From: Senimuribacter sp049852125
GTDB taxonomy: Bacteria; Bacillota; Clostridia; Peptostreptococcales; Anaerovoracaceae
Direction of reading: 5' to 3'
Assembly: GCF_049852125.1 (NCBI RefSeq)
Contig: NZ_CP187532.1
Span: 930,001 to 994,000 of the forward strand
DNA length: 64,000 nt
Shown here: one piece after another, positions 25,529 through 34,046 of the stretch
Position numbering within the stretch: the stretch's first letter is position 1
How the letters are laid out: each line of letters starts with the position of its first letter
Notes under the pieces: model-generated
Told to the model about the DNA's origin: nothing
Seen by the model: only the letters and a program-made list of their open reading frames with translations
Database searches by the model: none
Made by a program: the position numbers and the translations under genes

Positions 25529-27400
25529 ATGGTAGAACAACAGAAGATTATCAATATCGCAGTTATAGCCCATGTTGATGCAGGAAAGTCCACGCTGGTG
25601 GACGCGTTTCTGAATCAAAGCGGAGTTTTCAGGGCTAACGAGGATATCGTAGACTGCGTCATGGATAGCGATGATATAGAACGGGAAAGAGGCATTACGA
25701 TCTACTCAAAAAATTGCTCGATTATGCATGGCGATGTGAAAATCAACATCGTTGATACACCGGGACACGCGGACTTTTCTTCAGAGGTTGAGCGTATTAT
25801 GAAAACTGTGGATACGGTGATTTTGCTGGTGGATTCCAGCGAAGGTCCGATGCCGCAAACCAGGTTTGTGCTGAGTAAATCTCTGGAACAGGGATTAAAT
25901 CCTATTCTGTTTATCAATAAAATCGATAAGAAGGATGCGCGGATCGAGGAGGTTGTGGACGAGGTCTATGAGCTGTTTATGGATCTCAATGCCAACGACG
26001 AGCAATTAGATTTTCCGATTCTCTATGGTATAGCCAGACAGGGTATCGCAGTCAGAGATCCGAAGGATGCCGAAGGACTTTCTGTAGAAGAAGACGGAAG
26101 CAAAATTAAGCATACGCCGGCGGGTTACGCGGGGTTGGATATTACGCCGCTGTTTGACACCATTATCGAACACTGCTCGACGTATCCGGATCTGAGGGAG
26201 GAATCTTTGCAGCTGCAGGTTTCCACTCTGGCATATGACGACTATATCGGACGTCTGGGAATCGGACGCGTTACCAGGGGTACGATCAGGGAAGGTCAGA
26301 CTGTAGCGGTCGCGAAAGAAGACGGATCGATCGTTCAGAGAAAGATTAATCAGGTTTTCGTATACCGCGGACTGAAAAGAACAGCGGTAGAGGAAGCGCA
26401 GTGCGGTGATATTGTAGTAGTATCCGGTATTTCTGATATTTCTATTGGCGAAACCATCTGCGACCCGCAGAATCCGCAGCCGATGGAAATGATCCATATC
26501 GAAGAACCGACTTTGTCTATGAACTTTATGGTCAATAAGTCTCCATTTGCAGGTAAGGTTGGAAAATTTGTAACGTCAAGACATATCAGAGAGCGATTAG
26601 ATAAAGAGCTGGAGGTCAACGTGGGTCTCATGGTTGAAGAAACTGATTCCACTGATTGTTTTAAGGTATCGGGAAGAGGAGAGCTTCACCTCTCTATTTT
26701 GATTGAAAATATGCGCAGAGAGGGCTATGAGCTGGCTGTCTCAAAACCAGAGGTCATTATTCGCAGAGATGAAAGCGGACGTAAGCTGGAACCGATAGAA
26801 GAAGTAGCGATTAGCGTTCCTGACGAATATGCCGGTACGGTAATCAGTAAATTGAACCTGCGAAAAGGAATCATGGTGCAGATGACTGGTGAGAACGGAT
26901 ATTCCAGATTGGAATATCATGTGCCGACCAGAGGACTGCTCGGCTATCGTTCGGAGTTCATTAATGATACCAGAGGAGAGGGTACGATGGAACGCAGATT
27001 CTTAGAATTTCAGCCATATAAGGGTGAAATTCAGGGAAGGACCAATGGCGTAGCCATTGCCATCGAGGAAGGAACGTGCACGCCGTATGCTCTATTCAAT
27101 ATCGGTGAGCGCGTGCATATGTTTGTAGAGCCTGGAACGAAGGTCTACGAGGGTATGATCGTGGGAATGAACTCGCGGAGCGACGATATGGAAGTGAATC
27201 CGTGTAAAGCGAAGAAGGTAAGCAATATGCGCGCCGCCGGCAGTGATGAGGCGATCAAGCTGTCTCCGCCGAGGGTATTCACTTTGGAAGAAGCTTTGGA
27301 GTTCATCGAAGACGATGAGCTGGTTGAAATTACACCGGATGATATCCGTTTGAGAAAGAAGCTGCTCAGAGAAATTGAACGGAGAAGATCCGGAAGATAA
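25529..27400 (+). CDS. typA: Translational GTPase TypA/BipA
   Basis: Ribosome-associated GTPase of 623 residues involved in 50S assembly and stress growth. The G domain has G1 'AHVDAGKSTL', G2 region 'ERERGITIYSKN', G3 'DTPGHADFSSEVERI' and G4 'NKID'. Downstream regions are characteristic of BipA: 'VTRGTIREGQ', 'SGRGELHLSILIENMRREGYE', and 'PTRGLLGYRSEFINDTRGEG' with the C-terminal RNA-binding domain. The length is slightly above average (usually ~605-615). It has its own promoter and an AGAGGAAAG site. No partner gene is close enough to imply an operon. Confidence 0.97.
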   Translation: MVEQQKIINIAVIAHVDAGKSTLVDAFLNQSGVFRANEDIVDCVMDSDDIERERGITIYSKNCSIMHGDVKINIVDTPGHADFSSEVERIMKTVDTVILLVDSSEGPMPQTRFVLSKSLEQGLNPILFINKIDKKDARIEEVVDEVYELFMDLNANDEQLDFPILYGIARQGIAVRDPKDAEGLSVEEDGSKIKHTPAGYAGLDITPLFDTIIEHCSTYPDLREESLQLQVSTLAYDDYIGRLGIGRVTRGTIREGQTVAVAKEDGSIVQRKINQVFVYRGLKRTAVEEAQCGDIVVVSGISDISIGETICDPQNPQPMEMIHIEEPTLSMNFMVNKSPFAGKVGKFVTSRHIRERLDKELEVNVGLMVEETDSTDCFKVSGRGELHLSILIENMRREGYELAVSKPEVIIRRDESGRKLEPIEEVAISVPDEYAGTVISKLNLRKGIMVQMTGENGYSRLEYHVPTRGLLGYRSEFINDTRGEGTMERRFLEFQPYKGEIQGRTNGVAIAIEEGTCTPYALFNIGERVHMFVEPGTKVYEGMIVGMNSRSDDMEVNPCKAKKVSNMRAAGSDEAIKLSPPRVFTLEEALEFIEDDELVEITPDDIRLRKKLLREIERRRSGR

Positions 27401-27406
27401 TGGACT

Positions 27407-27466
27407 TGCAAGGCTTTAGCGTCCCGGGAGCGCGAGAGTAACGAAGCCGGAGCGGCGAGACGTTAG
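27407..27466. repeat. GC-rich structured intergenic segment between typA and crcB
   Basis: Contains nested inverted arms (GGCTT/AAGCC and TTAGCGTC against GACGTTAG with mismatches) and is much richer in GC than its flanks. It looks like a dispersed palindromic repeat, but only one copy was seen in this window. It does not match the fluoride riboswitch pattern. Confidence 0.35.
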
Positions 27467-27487
27467 TCGTATCATTTGGAGTATATC

Positions 27488-27880
27488 ATGTTTCAAAAAA
27501 ACATAGACTTTTTAGTACATTTAGGAATGGCGGCGCTGGGCGGCGCAGTAGGAGCAACCGCTCGATATGCTCTGGGATTGATTCCTGTAAAAACGGTTTT
27601 TCCATGGGTGACCTTTTTTATTAATCTGACCGGCGCTCTGCTGATTGGATTCGTAACAGGTATCATCATGGGTAGAAAGGCGATAAATCCCAACCTGGTG
27701 ATCTTTGTAAAGATTGGCGTATGCGGAGGGTTCACAACCTTCTCTACATTCTCTCTGGAGGTGCTCAATCTGCTAGAGGAGGATCATCTGTTTACAGGCA
27801 TTTTGTATGCTGTGGCCAGTATCTGTACGTGCTTGCTTGGAGTATGGGTTGGCAGAAGGCTGGCAGGATATTGTATGTAG
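27488..27880 (+). CDS. crcB: Fluoride exporter CrcB/Fluc
   Basis: Small four-helix membrane channel of 130 residues that expels fluoride; functional units are antiparallel dimers. Diagnostic features are 'LGGAVGATARYAL', 'PWVTFFINLTGALLIGF' with the pore Asn, and 'GVCGGFTTFSTFSLEVL', the FTTFSTF phenylalanine-box motif. The ATG at 27488 is six bases after TTTGGAG; an upstream TTG in the same frame would overlap that site. Only one copy is present, so a homodimer is expected. The MscS-type gene follows after 21 bases and is likely cotranscribed. Confidence 0.95.
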   Translation: MFQKNIDFLVHLGMAALGGAVGATARYALGLIPVKTVFPWVTFFINLTGALLIGFVTGIIMGRKAINPNLVIFVKIGVCGGFTTFSTFSLEVLNLLEEDHLFTGILYAVASICTCLLGVWVGRRLAGYCM

Positions 27881-27901
27881 AACTCAGCAGGAGGTGGTAA
27901 T

Positions 27902-28684
27902 TTGTCACAAGAAACAAAGGATATTCTGATGGACGCAGGCATTGCGGCAGTGATTCTCTTTGTCGGATGGATTGCCATTAGAGTGATTCTTCGGATAGAG
28001 AAAAAGGCTTTGGCAAAATCCAGACTTGACGAGGCGCTGCATCTATTTATTCTTAAAGCAACGAAAGTGATTCTCTGGATTGTTCTGGTTATTAGTGTTT
28101 TGCAGAATCTGGGTATCAGTACGGCGTCCCTGTTGGCTGTTTTAGGTGCAGGAGGCGCTGCTATCGCTTTAGCCCTGAAGGACAGTTTGGGGAACATTGC
28201 CGGCGGCTTGATTATTTTGGTTAATAAGCCATTTAATCGTGGTGATACTATTGAAACTGCAGGTGTTTGCGGTATTGTAGACAGTATTGATCTATTGACT
28301 ACGCGTCTGCATACTTTTGACAACAAAGTTGTAACGGTTCCCAACGGAACGATAACAACGTCTGTTCTGATCAACTATTCATCAGAAGACATGAGACGGG
28401 TAGACTGCGTTTTTTCTATCAGCTATGACGCGGATATCGAAAAGGCTCGGACATTGATGGAAAACATTGCGGTCAGTCATCCCGGAATTATGACAGAACC
28501 GGAGCCAGTAATTGGCGTAGCCTCTCACGGCGATCATGCCGTTTTAATGGACTTTAAGGTTTGGTGCGCTACGGAAAACTATTTTGATGTAAAATATTTT
28601 TTAGAGGAGAATGTGAAAGTCGCATTTGATGAAGCGGGTATTAGTATTCCGTATCAGCAGGTTGACGTTCATATTGTCAAATAA
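27902..28684 (+). CDS. Small-conductance mechanosensitive channel, MscS family
   Basis: 260-residue tension-gated channel that releases solutes on hypo-osmotic shock. Three hydrophobic helices (about 9-28, 55-75, 80-100) precede the MscS beta and alpha/beta domains. The pore-lining helix TM3 is recognisable in 'LLAVLGAGGAAIALALKDSLGNIAGGLIIL', and 'NKPFNRGDTIE' and 'VPNGTITTSVLINYS' are conserved MscS segments. Translation starts at a TTG with GGAGG upstream. Likely co-transcribed with crcB. Confidence 0.94.
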   Translation: MSQETKDILMDAGIAAVILFVGWIAIRVILRIEKKALAKSRLDEALHLFILKATKVILWIVLVISVLQNLGISTASLLAVLGAGGAAIALALKDSLGNIAGGLIILVNKPFNRGDTIETAGVCGIVDSIDLLTTRLHTFDNKVVTVPNGTITTSVLINYSSEDMRRVDCVFSISYDADIEKARTLMENIAVSHPGIMTEPEPVIGVASHGDHAVLMDFKVWCATENYFDVKYFLEENVKVAFDEAGISIPYQQVDVHIVK

Positions 28685-28739
28685 ATATAAGCTAGTTTAT
28701 CATTTTAATTTTTTTAACATAAGAGAATAGGAGACAAAG

Positions 28740-31700
28740 ATGAAAGAAATTAAAAAATTCAAGAGAGTGCTGGTCGCCAACAGAGGCGAGATTGCAATCC
28801 GAATTTTCCGTGCTTGTAACGAGCTTGGAATCAGAACCGTTGCAGTTTACTCCGAGGAAGACAAGAATTCGCTGTTTAGAACCAAAGCGGACGAATCTTA
28901 TCAGATCGGCAAAGGCAAAGCGCCGGTTGCTGCTTATCTTGCCATCGAGGAAATCATCGAACTGGCAAAAGCCAAAGGCGTAGACGCGATTCATCCGGGC
29001 TACGGATTCCTTTCCGAAAACCAGGAATTCGCGGCGGCATGTGAAAACGCGGGCATCGAATTTATCGGACCGACTGACAAAATGATGGGCAGTCTCGGCG
29101 ATAAAATCCAGTCTAAACTGGTTGCGATGAAAGTAGGTGTGCCGACTATTCCAGGCGTAGAAAAGGCAATCCAGACAGAAAAAGAAGCGGTCGACTTTGC
29201 GCAGAAGTGTGGCTATCCGATTATGCTCAAAGCCGCGGCTGGCGGCGGCGGACGCGGTATGCGTATCGTCAGAAACGAGCAGGATTTGCTACCGGAGTAC
29301 AGAAGCGCGAAAAGCGAAGCGAAGAAAGCCTTCGGCATCGACGATATCTTTATTGAAAAATACTTAGAAAGCCCGAAACACATCGAAGTGCAGATCTTGG
29401 GCGACAAATACGGTAATGTAGTACATCTTTGCGAAAGAGACTGCTCCATTCAGAGAAGACACCAAAAGGTGATCGAGTTTACACCGGCGCTGTGTCTTTC
29501 TGAAGAAAAGAGAAAGGCAATCTGCGAAGACGCCCTGAAAATCGCCAGAGCGGTCAACTACAGAAGTGCGGGTACGGTAGAGTTCCTGCTCGACAAACAC
29601 GGCAATCACTACTTTATCGAGATGAACCCGAGAATTCAGGTAGAGCATACGGTAACCGAAATGGTAACCGGCATCGATATCGTACAGTCTCAGATTCTCA
29701 TCGCCGAAGGATATCCGCTGGATTCCGACGAAGTCGGCATCAGAAGCCAGAAAGATATTCAGATGAGAGGAAACGCCATCCAGTGCAGAATTACCACAGA
29801 AGACCCTGCCAACGGATTTGCGCCTGATACCGGAACGATCGAGCTTTACCGAAGTGCTTCCGGCTACGGCATTCGTCTGGACGGCGGCAACGGATTTACC
29901 GGCTCTGTCGTATCCCCGTACTACGATAGCTTACTGGTTAAAATTACAGCATATTCCAATACCTTTGAGGGCGCGACCAGAAAGGCGATTAGAGCGCTGC
30001 GTGAAACCCAGATTAAAGGCGTTAAGACCAACATCGGTTTCCTGCTCAACGTACTGAATCATCCGACCTTTAAAGCAGGTGACTGCGACACTGGTTTCAT
30101 CGCGGCAAACCCTGAGCTTCTCAACATCAGAAAAGCCGACGACAGAGAACTGAAGGTACTGACTTATATCGGAAACAAAGTTGTCAATGAGACAAAGGGT
30201 GTGAAACCGCAGTTTGACGTGCCGGTATTCCCGAAGATTCCGATGACGGAAATCAATACCTTAAAAGGCACCAAACAGCTCCTCGATATGGAAGGACCAG
30301 AGGCTGTCGCGAAATGGACCAAGGAACAGCAGAAGCTGCTGATTACAGATACAAGCATGAGAGACGCGCAGCAGTCCCTGATGGCAACCAGAGTCAGAAC
30401 TGTAGATATGGAAAAAATCGCGCCGGCAATGGCCCTTTACGGCAAAGACCTGTTCTCCATCGAAATGTGGGGCGGCGCTACCTTTGATACTTCTTTCAGA
30501 TTCCTGAAGGAATCTCCATGGGAAAGACTGGAGACGCTCCGCGCGAAGATTCCTAACGTCATGTTCCAGATGCTGATTCGTGGCGCCAACGCAGTAGGCT
30601 ACAAGAACTATCCGGACAATGTGATCAGAGAATTTGTCAAGCAGTCCGCTGCCGCAGGCATTGACGTGTTCCGTATCTTTGACTCCCTCAACTGGATTCA
30701 GGGTATGGAAGTGGCGCTGGATGAAACGCTGAATCAGGGCAAAATTGCAGAAGCATGTCTGTGCTACACCGGCGATATTCTGGACGATTCCAGAACCAAA
30801 TACAATCTGGATTACTATATCAGAATGGCGAAAGAACTGGAAAAGAGAGGCTCTCACATTCTGGGCATCAAGGATATGTCAGGTCTTTTGAAGCCGATGG
30901 CAGCTTACAAGCTGGTGAAAGCACTGAAAGAAGAAGTGGATATGCCGATTCATCTGCATACTCACGATACCAGCGGAAATGGCGTAGCCACGATTCTGAT
31001 GGCGGCGCAGGCTGGCGTAGATGTCGTAGACGCGGCGTTCAACAGCATGTCCGGACTGACTTCTCAGCCGGCGCTGAACTCCGTTGTTGCTGCTGTAGAA
31101 AACAGTGAAAGAGATACCGGTATCGACCTGGACGGCATTCAGAAGATTTCCGAATACTGGAGAGACGTCAGACCGGTTTACAAGAACTTTGAATCCGACA
31201 TGGCAACTTCCACTGCGGAAATCTATAAATACGAAATTCCTGGCGGTCAGTATTCCAACCTGAAGCCGCAGGTAGAATCTTTCGGTCTTGGACACAAGTT
31301 CCAGGAAGTAAAGGATATGTATAAGACTGTAAACCAGATGCTGGGCGATATCATCAAGGTAACGCCGTCCTCCAAGGTAGTGGGCGACCTGGCAATCTTT
31401 ATGGTGCAGAACGATATTACACCGGAGAATATTGTAGAAAAGGGGAAAGACATCGACTTCCCGGATTCTACCGTATCTTACTTCGAAGGCATGATGGGTC
31501 AGCCGGAAGGCGGCTTCCCGAAGGATATTCAGGAAGTGGTACTGAAAGGCAAGGAGCCGATTACCTGCAGACCGGGCGAGCTGCTGCCGCCGGAAGACTT
31601 TGACGCTATCAAAGCCCATCTGGCTGACGAACTTGGTATCGAAGCGACGCCGCAGGATGTGATCAGCTATGCGATGTATTCCAAGGTATTTGAGGATTAT

Positions 31701-32192
31701 CATAAGAGCCTGAAGAAAGACGGCAACTTCAGATACATGGGTAGTGACATCTACTTCCACGGACTTTCCGAGGGCGAAACTTGCGAAGTCAAGCTGGAAG
31801 AAGGTAAAGTGCTGGTCATCAAGCTGCACGAAATCAGAGGCGTAGATCCGGAAGGCAACCGCGATCTGGTATTTGAAGTCAACGGCAACAGAAGAATCGT
31901 CAAGATTAAGGACGAAGATATGCAGTCCGCTGTTTCCTCCATTGCCACAGCGCGTTTCGCAAACGAAGACGATCCGATGGAAATCGGCGCCAACATTCCG
32001 GGCAACATCCTGAAGATTTTGGTGAAGGAAGGCGAAGCAGTAGAAGAAAAACAGCCGATTGCAGTCATCGAAGCCATGAAGATGGAAACCAACATCCTGG
32101 CAACTGCAAAGGGCATCGTAGATACGATCTATGTACACGAAGGTCAGCAGGTCAAGGCAGGCGAACTGGTAGCCAAACTGAAAGAGAACTAA
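28740..32192 (+). CDS. pyc: Pyruvate carboxylase
   Basis: Single-chain biotin enzyme of 1150 residues that makes oxaloacetate from pyruvate, bicarbonate and ATP. Biotin carboxylase: N-terminus 'RVLVANRGEIAIRIFRA', ATP loop 'KAAAGGGGRGMRIV', catalytic 'FIEMNPRIQVEHTVTE'. Carboxyltransferase begins near 530 with 'LLITDTSMRDAQQSLMATRVRT' and holds metal-binding 'IHLHTHDTSGNG'. The carrier domain at the C-terminus has the biotinylation site 'VIEAMKMETN'. Codon choice (AAC, ATC, GAA, CTG) is cleaner than in neighbours, suggesting high expression. Intact and full length, with AGGAGA before the ATG and a terminator after. Confidence 0.98.
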   Translation: MKEIKKFKRVLVANRGEIAIRIFRACNELGIRTVAVYSEEDKNSLFRTKADESYQIGKGKAPVAAYLAIEEIIELAKAKGVDAIHPGYGFLSENQEFAAACENAGIEFIGPTDKMMGSLGDKIQSKLVAMKVGVPTIPGVEKAIQTEKEAVDFAQKCGYPIMLKAAAGGGGRGMRIVRNEQDLLPEYRSAKSEAKKAFGIDDIFIEKYLESPKHIEVQILGDKYGNVVHLCERDCSIQRRHQKVIEFTPALCLSEEKRKAICEDALKIARAVNYRSAGTVEFLLDKHGNHYFIEMNPRIQVEHTVTEMVTGIDIVQSQILIAEGYPLDSDEVGIRSQKDIQMRGNAIQCRITTEDPANGFAPDTGTIELYRSASGYGIRLDGGNGFTGSVVSPYYDSLLVKITAYSNTFEGATRKAIRALRETQIKGVKTNIGFLLNVLNHPTFKAGDCDTGFIAANPELLNIRKADDRELKVLTYIGNKVVNETKGVKPQFDVPVFPKIPMTEINTLKGTKQLLDMEGPEAVAKWTKEQQKLLITDTSMRDAQQSLMATRVRTVDMEKIAPAMALYGKDLFSIEMWGGATFDTSFRFLKESPWERLETLRAKIPNVMFQMLIRGANAVGYKNYPDNVIREFVKQSAAAGIDVFRIFDSLNWIQGMEVALDETLNQGKIAEACLCYTGDILDDSRTKYNLDYYIRMAKELEKRGSHILGIKDMSGLLKPMAAYKLVKALKEEVDMPIHLHTHDTSGNGVATILMAAQAGVDVVDAAFNSMSGLTSQPALNSVVAAVENSERDTGIDLDGIQKISEYWRDVRPVYKNFESDMATSTAEIYKYEIPGGQYSNLKPQVESFGLGHKFQEVKDMYKTVNQMLGDIIKVTPSSKVVGDLAIFMVQNDITPENIVEKGKDIDFPDSTVSYFEGMMGQPEGGFPKDIQEVVLKGKEPITCRPGELLPPEDFDAIKAHLADELGIEATPQDVISYAMYSKVFEDYHKSLKKDGNFRYMGSDIYFHGLSEGETCEVKLEEGKVLVIKLHEIRGVDPEGNRDLVFEVNGNRRIVKIKDEDMQSAVSSIATARFANEDDPMEIGANIPGNILKILVKEGEAVEEKQPIAVIEAMKMETNILATAKGIVDTIYVHEGQQVKAGELVAKLKEN

Positions 32193-32206
32193 ATCAAGGA
32201 AAAAGC

Positions 32207-32233
32207 AAAAGGCGGGAGCAATCCCGCCTTTAT
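32207..32233 (+). terminator. Intrinsic terminator after pyc
   Basis: GGCGGGA and TCCCGCC pair around GCAA, followed by TTTATT. Confidence 0.88.
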
Positions 32234-32290
32234 TGTGTCAATAAGTGTCAGTAAAATCCCGCGTTAGATATGCGTGATTGTTTTTATGAA

Positions 32291-32629
32291 TTATGCGTCA
32301 TAGGATGCCTGATAGGTTTCACCCCAATTCCACATTGCGTCCAGAATCGGTTTCAGACTGTAACCCAGATCTGTCAGTGCGTATTCGACCCGTGGCGGAA
32401 CCTCCGCGTACACGGTGCGGCTGACTAAACCGTTTTCTTCCATGGCGCGAAGCTGCGCTGTCAAGACTTTCTGCGAAACATTGCCCACAGACTTCTTTAA
32501 TTCGCCGAACCGTTTTGTGCCGGAAAGGAGATCGCGAAGAATCAATACTTTCCATTTATCACCGATGAGAGTTAAGGTGGTTGCCACCGGACAAGCCGGC
32601 AGGGTTTTCTTTGCTTCTTTTTCTGCCAT
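32291..32629 (-). CDS. HxlR family transcriptional regulator
   Basis: 112-residue winged-helix regulator. The HxlR signature is complete: 'CPVATTLTLIGDKWKVLILRDLLSGTKRFGELKKSV', 'VSQKVLTAQLRAMEENGLVSRTVYAEVPPRVEYALTDLG' and 'LKPILDAMWNWG'. The N-terminal Cys13 sits where redox- or electrophile-sensing members carry their reactive cysteine. It is divergent from the NAD(P)-binding reductase gene at 33337, the usual arrangement of an HxlR regulator and its target. A 16-base dyad (AGCAT/ATGCT arms, 32659-32674) lies just upstream and may be its own operator. Confidence 0.94.
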   Translation of the reverse strand: MAEKEAKKTLPACPVATTLTLIGDKWKVLILRDLLSGTKRFGELKKSVGNVSQKVLTAQLRAMEENGLVSRTVYAEVPPRVEYALTDLGYSLKPILDAMWNWGETYQASYDA

Positions 32630-32748
32630 ATCGTAAACCTCCGAATATAGTATATCCTAGCATTATAACATGCTGCCCGTCAAGGGGGAATAGAAATATG
32701 ACACGGCAAAAGCATGAAAATCCTTAGAATTGTTGCGTAATATCGATT

Positions 32749-33052
32749 CTAACACAATCTGTGCAATTTTGAGTACAAAGTGTCATTTTTGTTTTTTCGT
32801 TTTTGCAAATCTGACACAATGAGTGTGATTTTGACCGGAATGTGTCAGATTTCTGCATTCTAACTTGCGTTTGAACTTGCTGATTTACAGAAAATGTAAA
32901 TATTGCCGCTCGCTTTAATGTAATTATATAATATTGTTAAATTATTTATGACACATTCCGTGAAGAAAGACAGGTAAAGTGTCATTTTTGCTAAAACACA
33001 AATTTGAAATCTGACTCTTTATTGTGATTTTTTAACACAATGTGTTAGAAAG
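32749..33052. repeat. Degenerate ~105-bp repeat in two copies with clustered TGACACA/TGTGTCA half-sites
   Basis: Copy 1 (32749-32852) and copy 2 (32948-33052) share, in order, a TNACACA-N3-5-GTG motif, AAAGTGTCATTTTTG, then after ~16 bases AATCTGAC, GTGATTTT, and a closing TGTGTCAGA or TGTGTTAGA. The last site of copy 2 is a palindrome (TAACACA/TGTGTTA). Between the copies lies ATTTACA-N5-TGTAAAT (32883-32901). This 300-base AT-rich stretch has no coding potential and is most of the 700-base HxlR-reductase spacer. Confidence 0.7.
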
Positions 33053-33186
33053 AAAGTTTCCGGCGCAAAATTCTTGTTCTAGCGCGTTTGCCGTGAAAAC
33101 ATAGCCCGGAAACAATTTTTTTTTTAACTGTAAAACCAGCAAAATCCCTTGATTTTGTCAAAAGGTTTCTTTAAAGTAACCATCCA

Positions 33187-33222
33187 ATAGTTACCCGGCG
33201 GTAACTATACCACAATATTGTG
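33187..33222. promoter_or_regulatory. Candidate HxlR operator: 9-bp-arm palindrome plus second palindrome
   Basis: ATAGTTACC-CGGC-GGTAACTAT (33187-33208), with another GTAAC half-site 15 bases upstream, followed by CACAATATTGTG (33211-33222). They end six bases before the -35 hexamer of the reductase promoter, a position suited to activation, as known for HxlR itself. Confidence 0.6.
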
Positions 33223-33227
33223 CGTAC

Positions 33228-33256
33228 TTTACACCGGCGCGTTTCCCGTCTATCAT
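33228..33256 (+). promoter_or_regulatory. Promoter of the NAD(P)-binding reductase gene
   Basis: TTTACA (33228-33233), 17-base spacer, TATCAT (33251-33256). A small dyad GTCTAT-CAT-ATAGAC covers the -10 region (33248-33262). Confidence 0.6.
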
Positions 33257-33336
33257 ATAGACAAGAGCTGAGGAAAGCGGCCGCGAATCAGCGAAGCAAG
33301 TCGTAAAATTATGATATGAAAATGGAGGAATTTAAA

Positions 33337-33966
33337 ATGAGAATCGCAGTAATTTGTGCAAATGGAAAAGCTGGTAAGTGGATTGTAAAAGAGGCTGTAG
33401 GCAGAGGTCTGGATGTGACTGCCGTTGTTCGCGGGGAAAACACATCCGCAGCGCAGAAGGTGCTGAAAAAGGATTTATTTGATCTGACCGCTGCGGACCT
33501 GAAGGAATTTGATGTGGTGATCGATGCTTTTGGAGCGTGGACCGAGGAAACTCTTCCGCAGCACAGCACTTCGCTCGCGCATCTGTGTGATGTTTTATCC
33601 GGCACAGACACCAGGCTCCTTGTGGTAGGCGGCGCGGGCAGTCTGTATGTAAATCCTGAACATACGATCTGTGTAGCTGATGGTCCGGATTTTCCAGATA
33701 TGTTTAAACCGCTGGCAGCTGCTATGGCGAAAGCCTTGGCAGAACTTCGCGAAAGAAAAGATGTAAAATGGACCTATATCAGTCCTGCCGGCGATTTTCA
33801 GGCGGAAGGGGAAGGTACCGGAGCATATATCCTGGGCGGCGAGGAACTGACCCTTAACGCAAAAGGAGAGAGTGTAATCAGCTATGCTGACTATGCCATC
33901 GCAATGGTGGATGAAGCAGTAAAAGGAAATAATATTCGCAAGCGTATCAGCGTGGTAAGCGAATAA
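33337..33966 (+). CDS. NAD(P)-binding oxidoreductase, atypical SDR (NAD(P)H-binding family)
   Basis: 209-residue cytoplasmic protein with an N-terminal Rossmann motif 'IAVICANGKAGKWIVKEAVGRGLDVTAVVR', then 'VVIDAFGAWTEE', 'LLVVGGAGSLYV', and 'WTYISPAGDF', as in the short atypical SDRs (YwnB/YhfK-like) annotated as NAD(P)-dependent oxidoreductases. It lacks the YxxxK pair of classical SDRs. The ATG at 33337 is eight bases after GGAGG. Position opposite an HxlR gene suggests induction by electrophiles, aldehydes or oxidants and a detoxification role; that is inference. A terminator separates it from the macrodomain gene. Confidence 0.9.
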   Translation: MRIAVICANGKAGKWIVKEAVGRGLDVTAVVRGENTSAAQKVLKKDLFDLTAADLKEFDVVIDAFGAWTEETLPQHSTSLAHLCDVLSGTDTRLLVVGGAGSLYVNPEHTICVADGPDFPDMFKPLAAAMAKALAELRERKDVKWTYISPAGDFQAEGEGTGAYILGGEELTLNAKGESVISYADYAIAMVDEAVKGNNIRKRISVVSE

Positions 33967-33980
33967 TTGGGTCCCATGGG

Positions 33981-34022
33981 AATCTGCCGGCGCTCTGGTA
34001 ACCAGTGACCGGCGGATTTTTT
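33981..34022 (+). terminator. Terminator between the reductase and the macrodomain gene
   Basis: AATCTGCCGG pairs with CCGGCGGATT (one mismatch), with an inner CTGGT/ACCAG hairpin, followed by TTTTTT. No promoter was found between it and the macrodomain ribosome site, so downstream expression may rely on read-through. Confidence 0.8.
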
Positions 34023-34046
34023 CGCCATCGTTTAGGAGGGATGATT

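Noticed and set aside
27401..27487. Fluoride riboswitch upstream of crcB
   Set aside because: The conserved GGCGATGG...-type elements of the fluoride aptamer are absent; only a GC-rich palindromic segment is present.
30879..32138. 419-codon open frame on the minus strand inside pyc
   Set aside because: It is antisense to a full-length, motif-complete pyruvate carboxylase with strong codon bias; it lacks a ribosome site and any recognisable domain.
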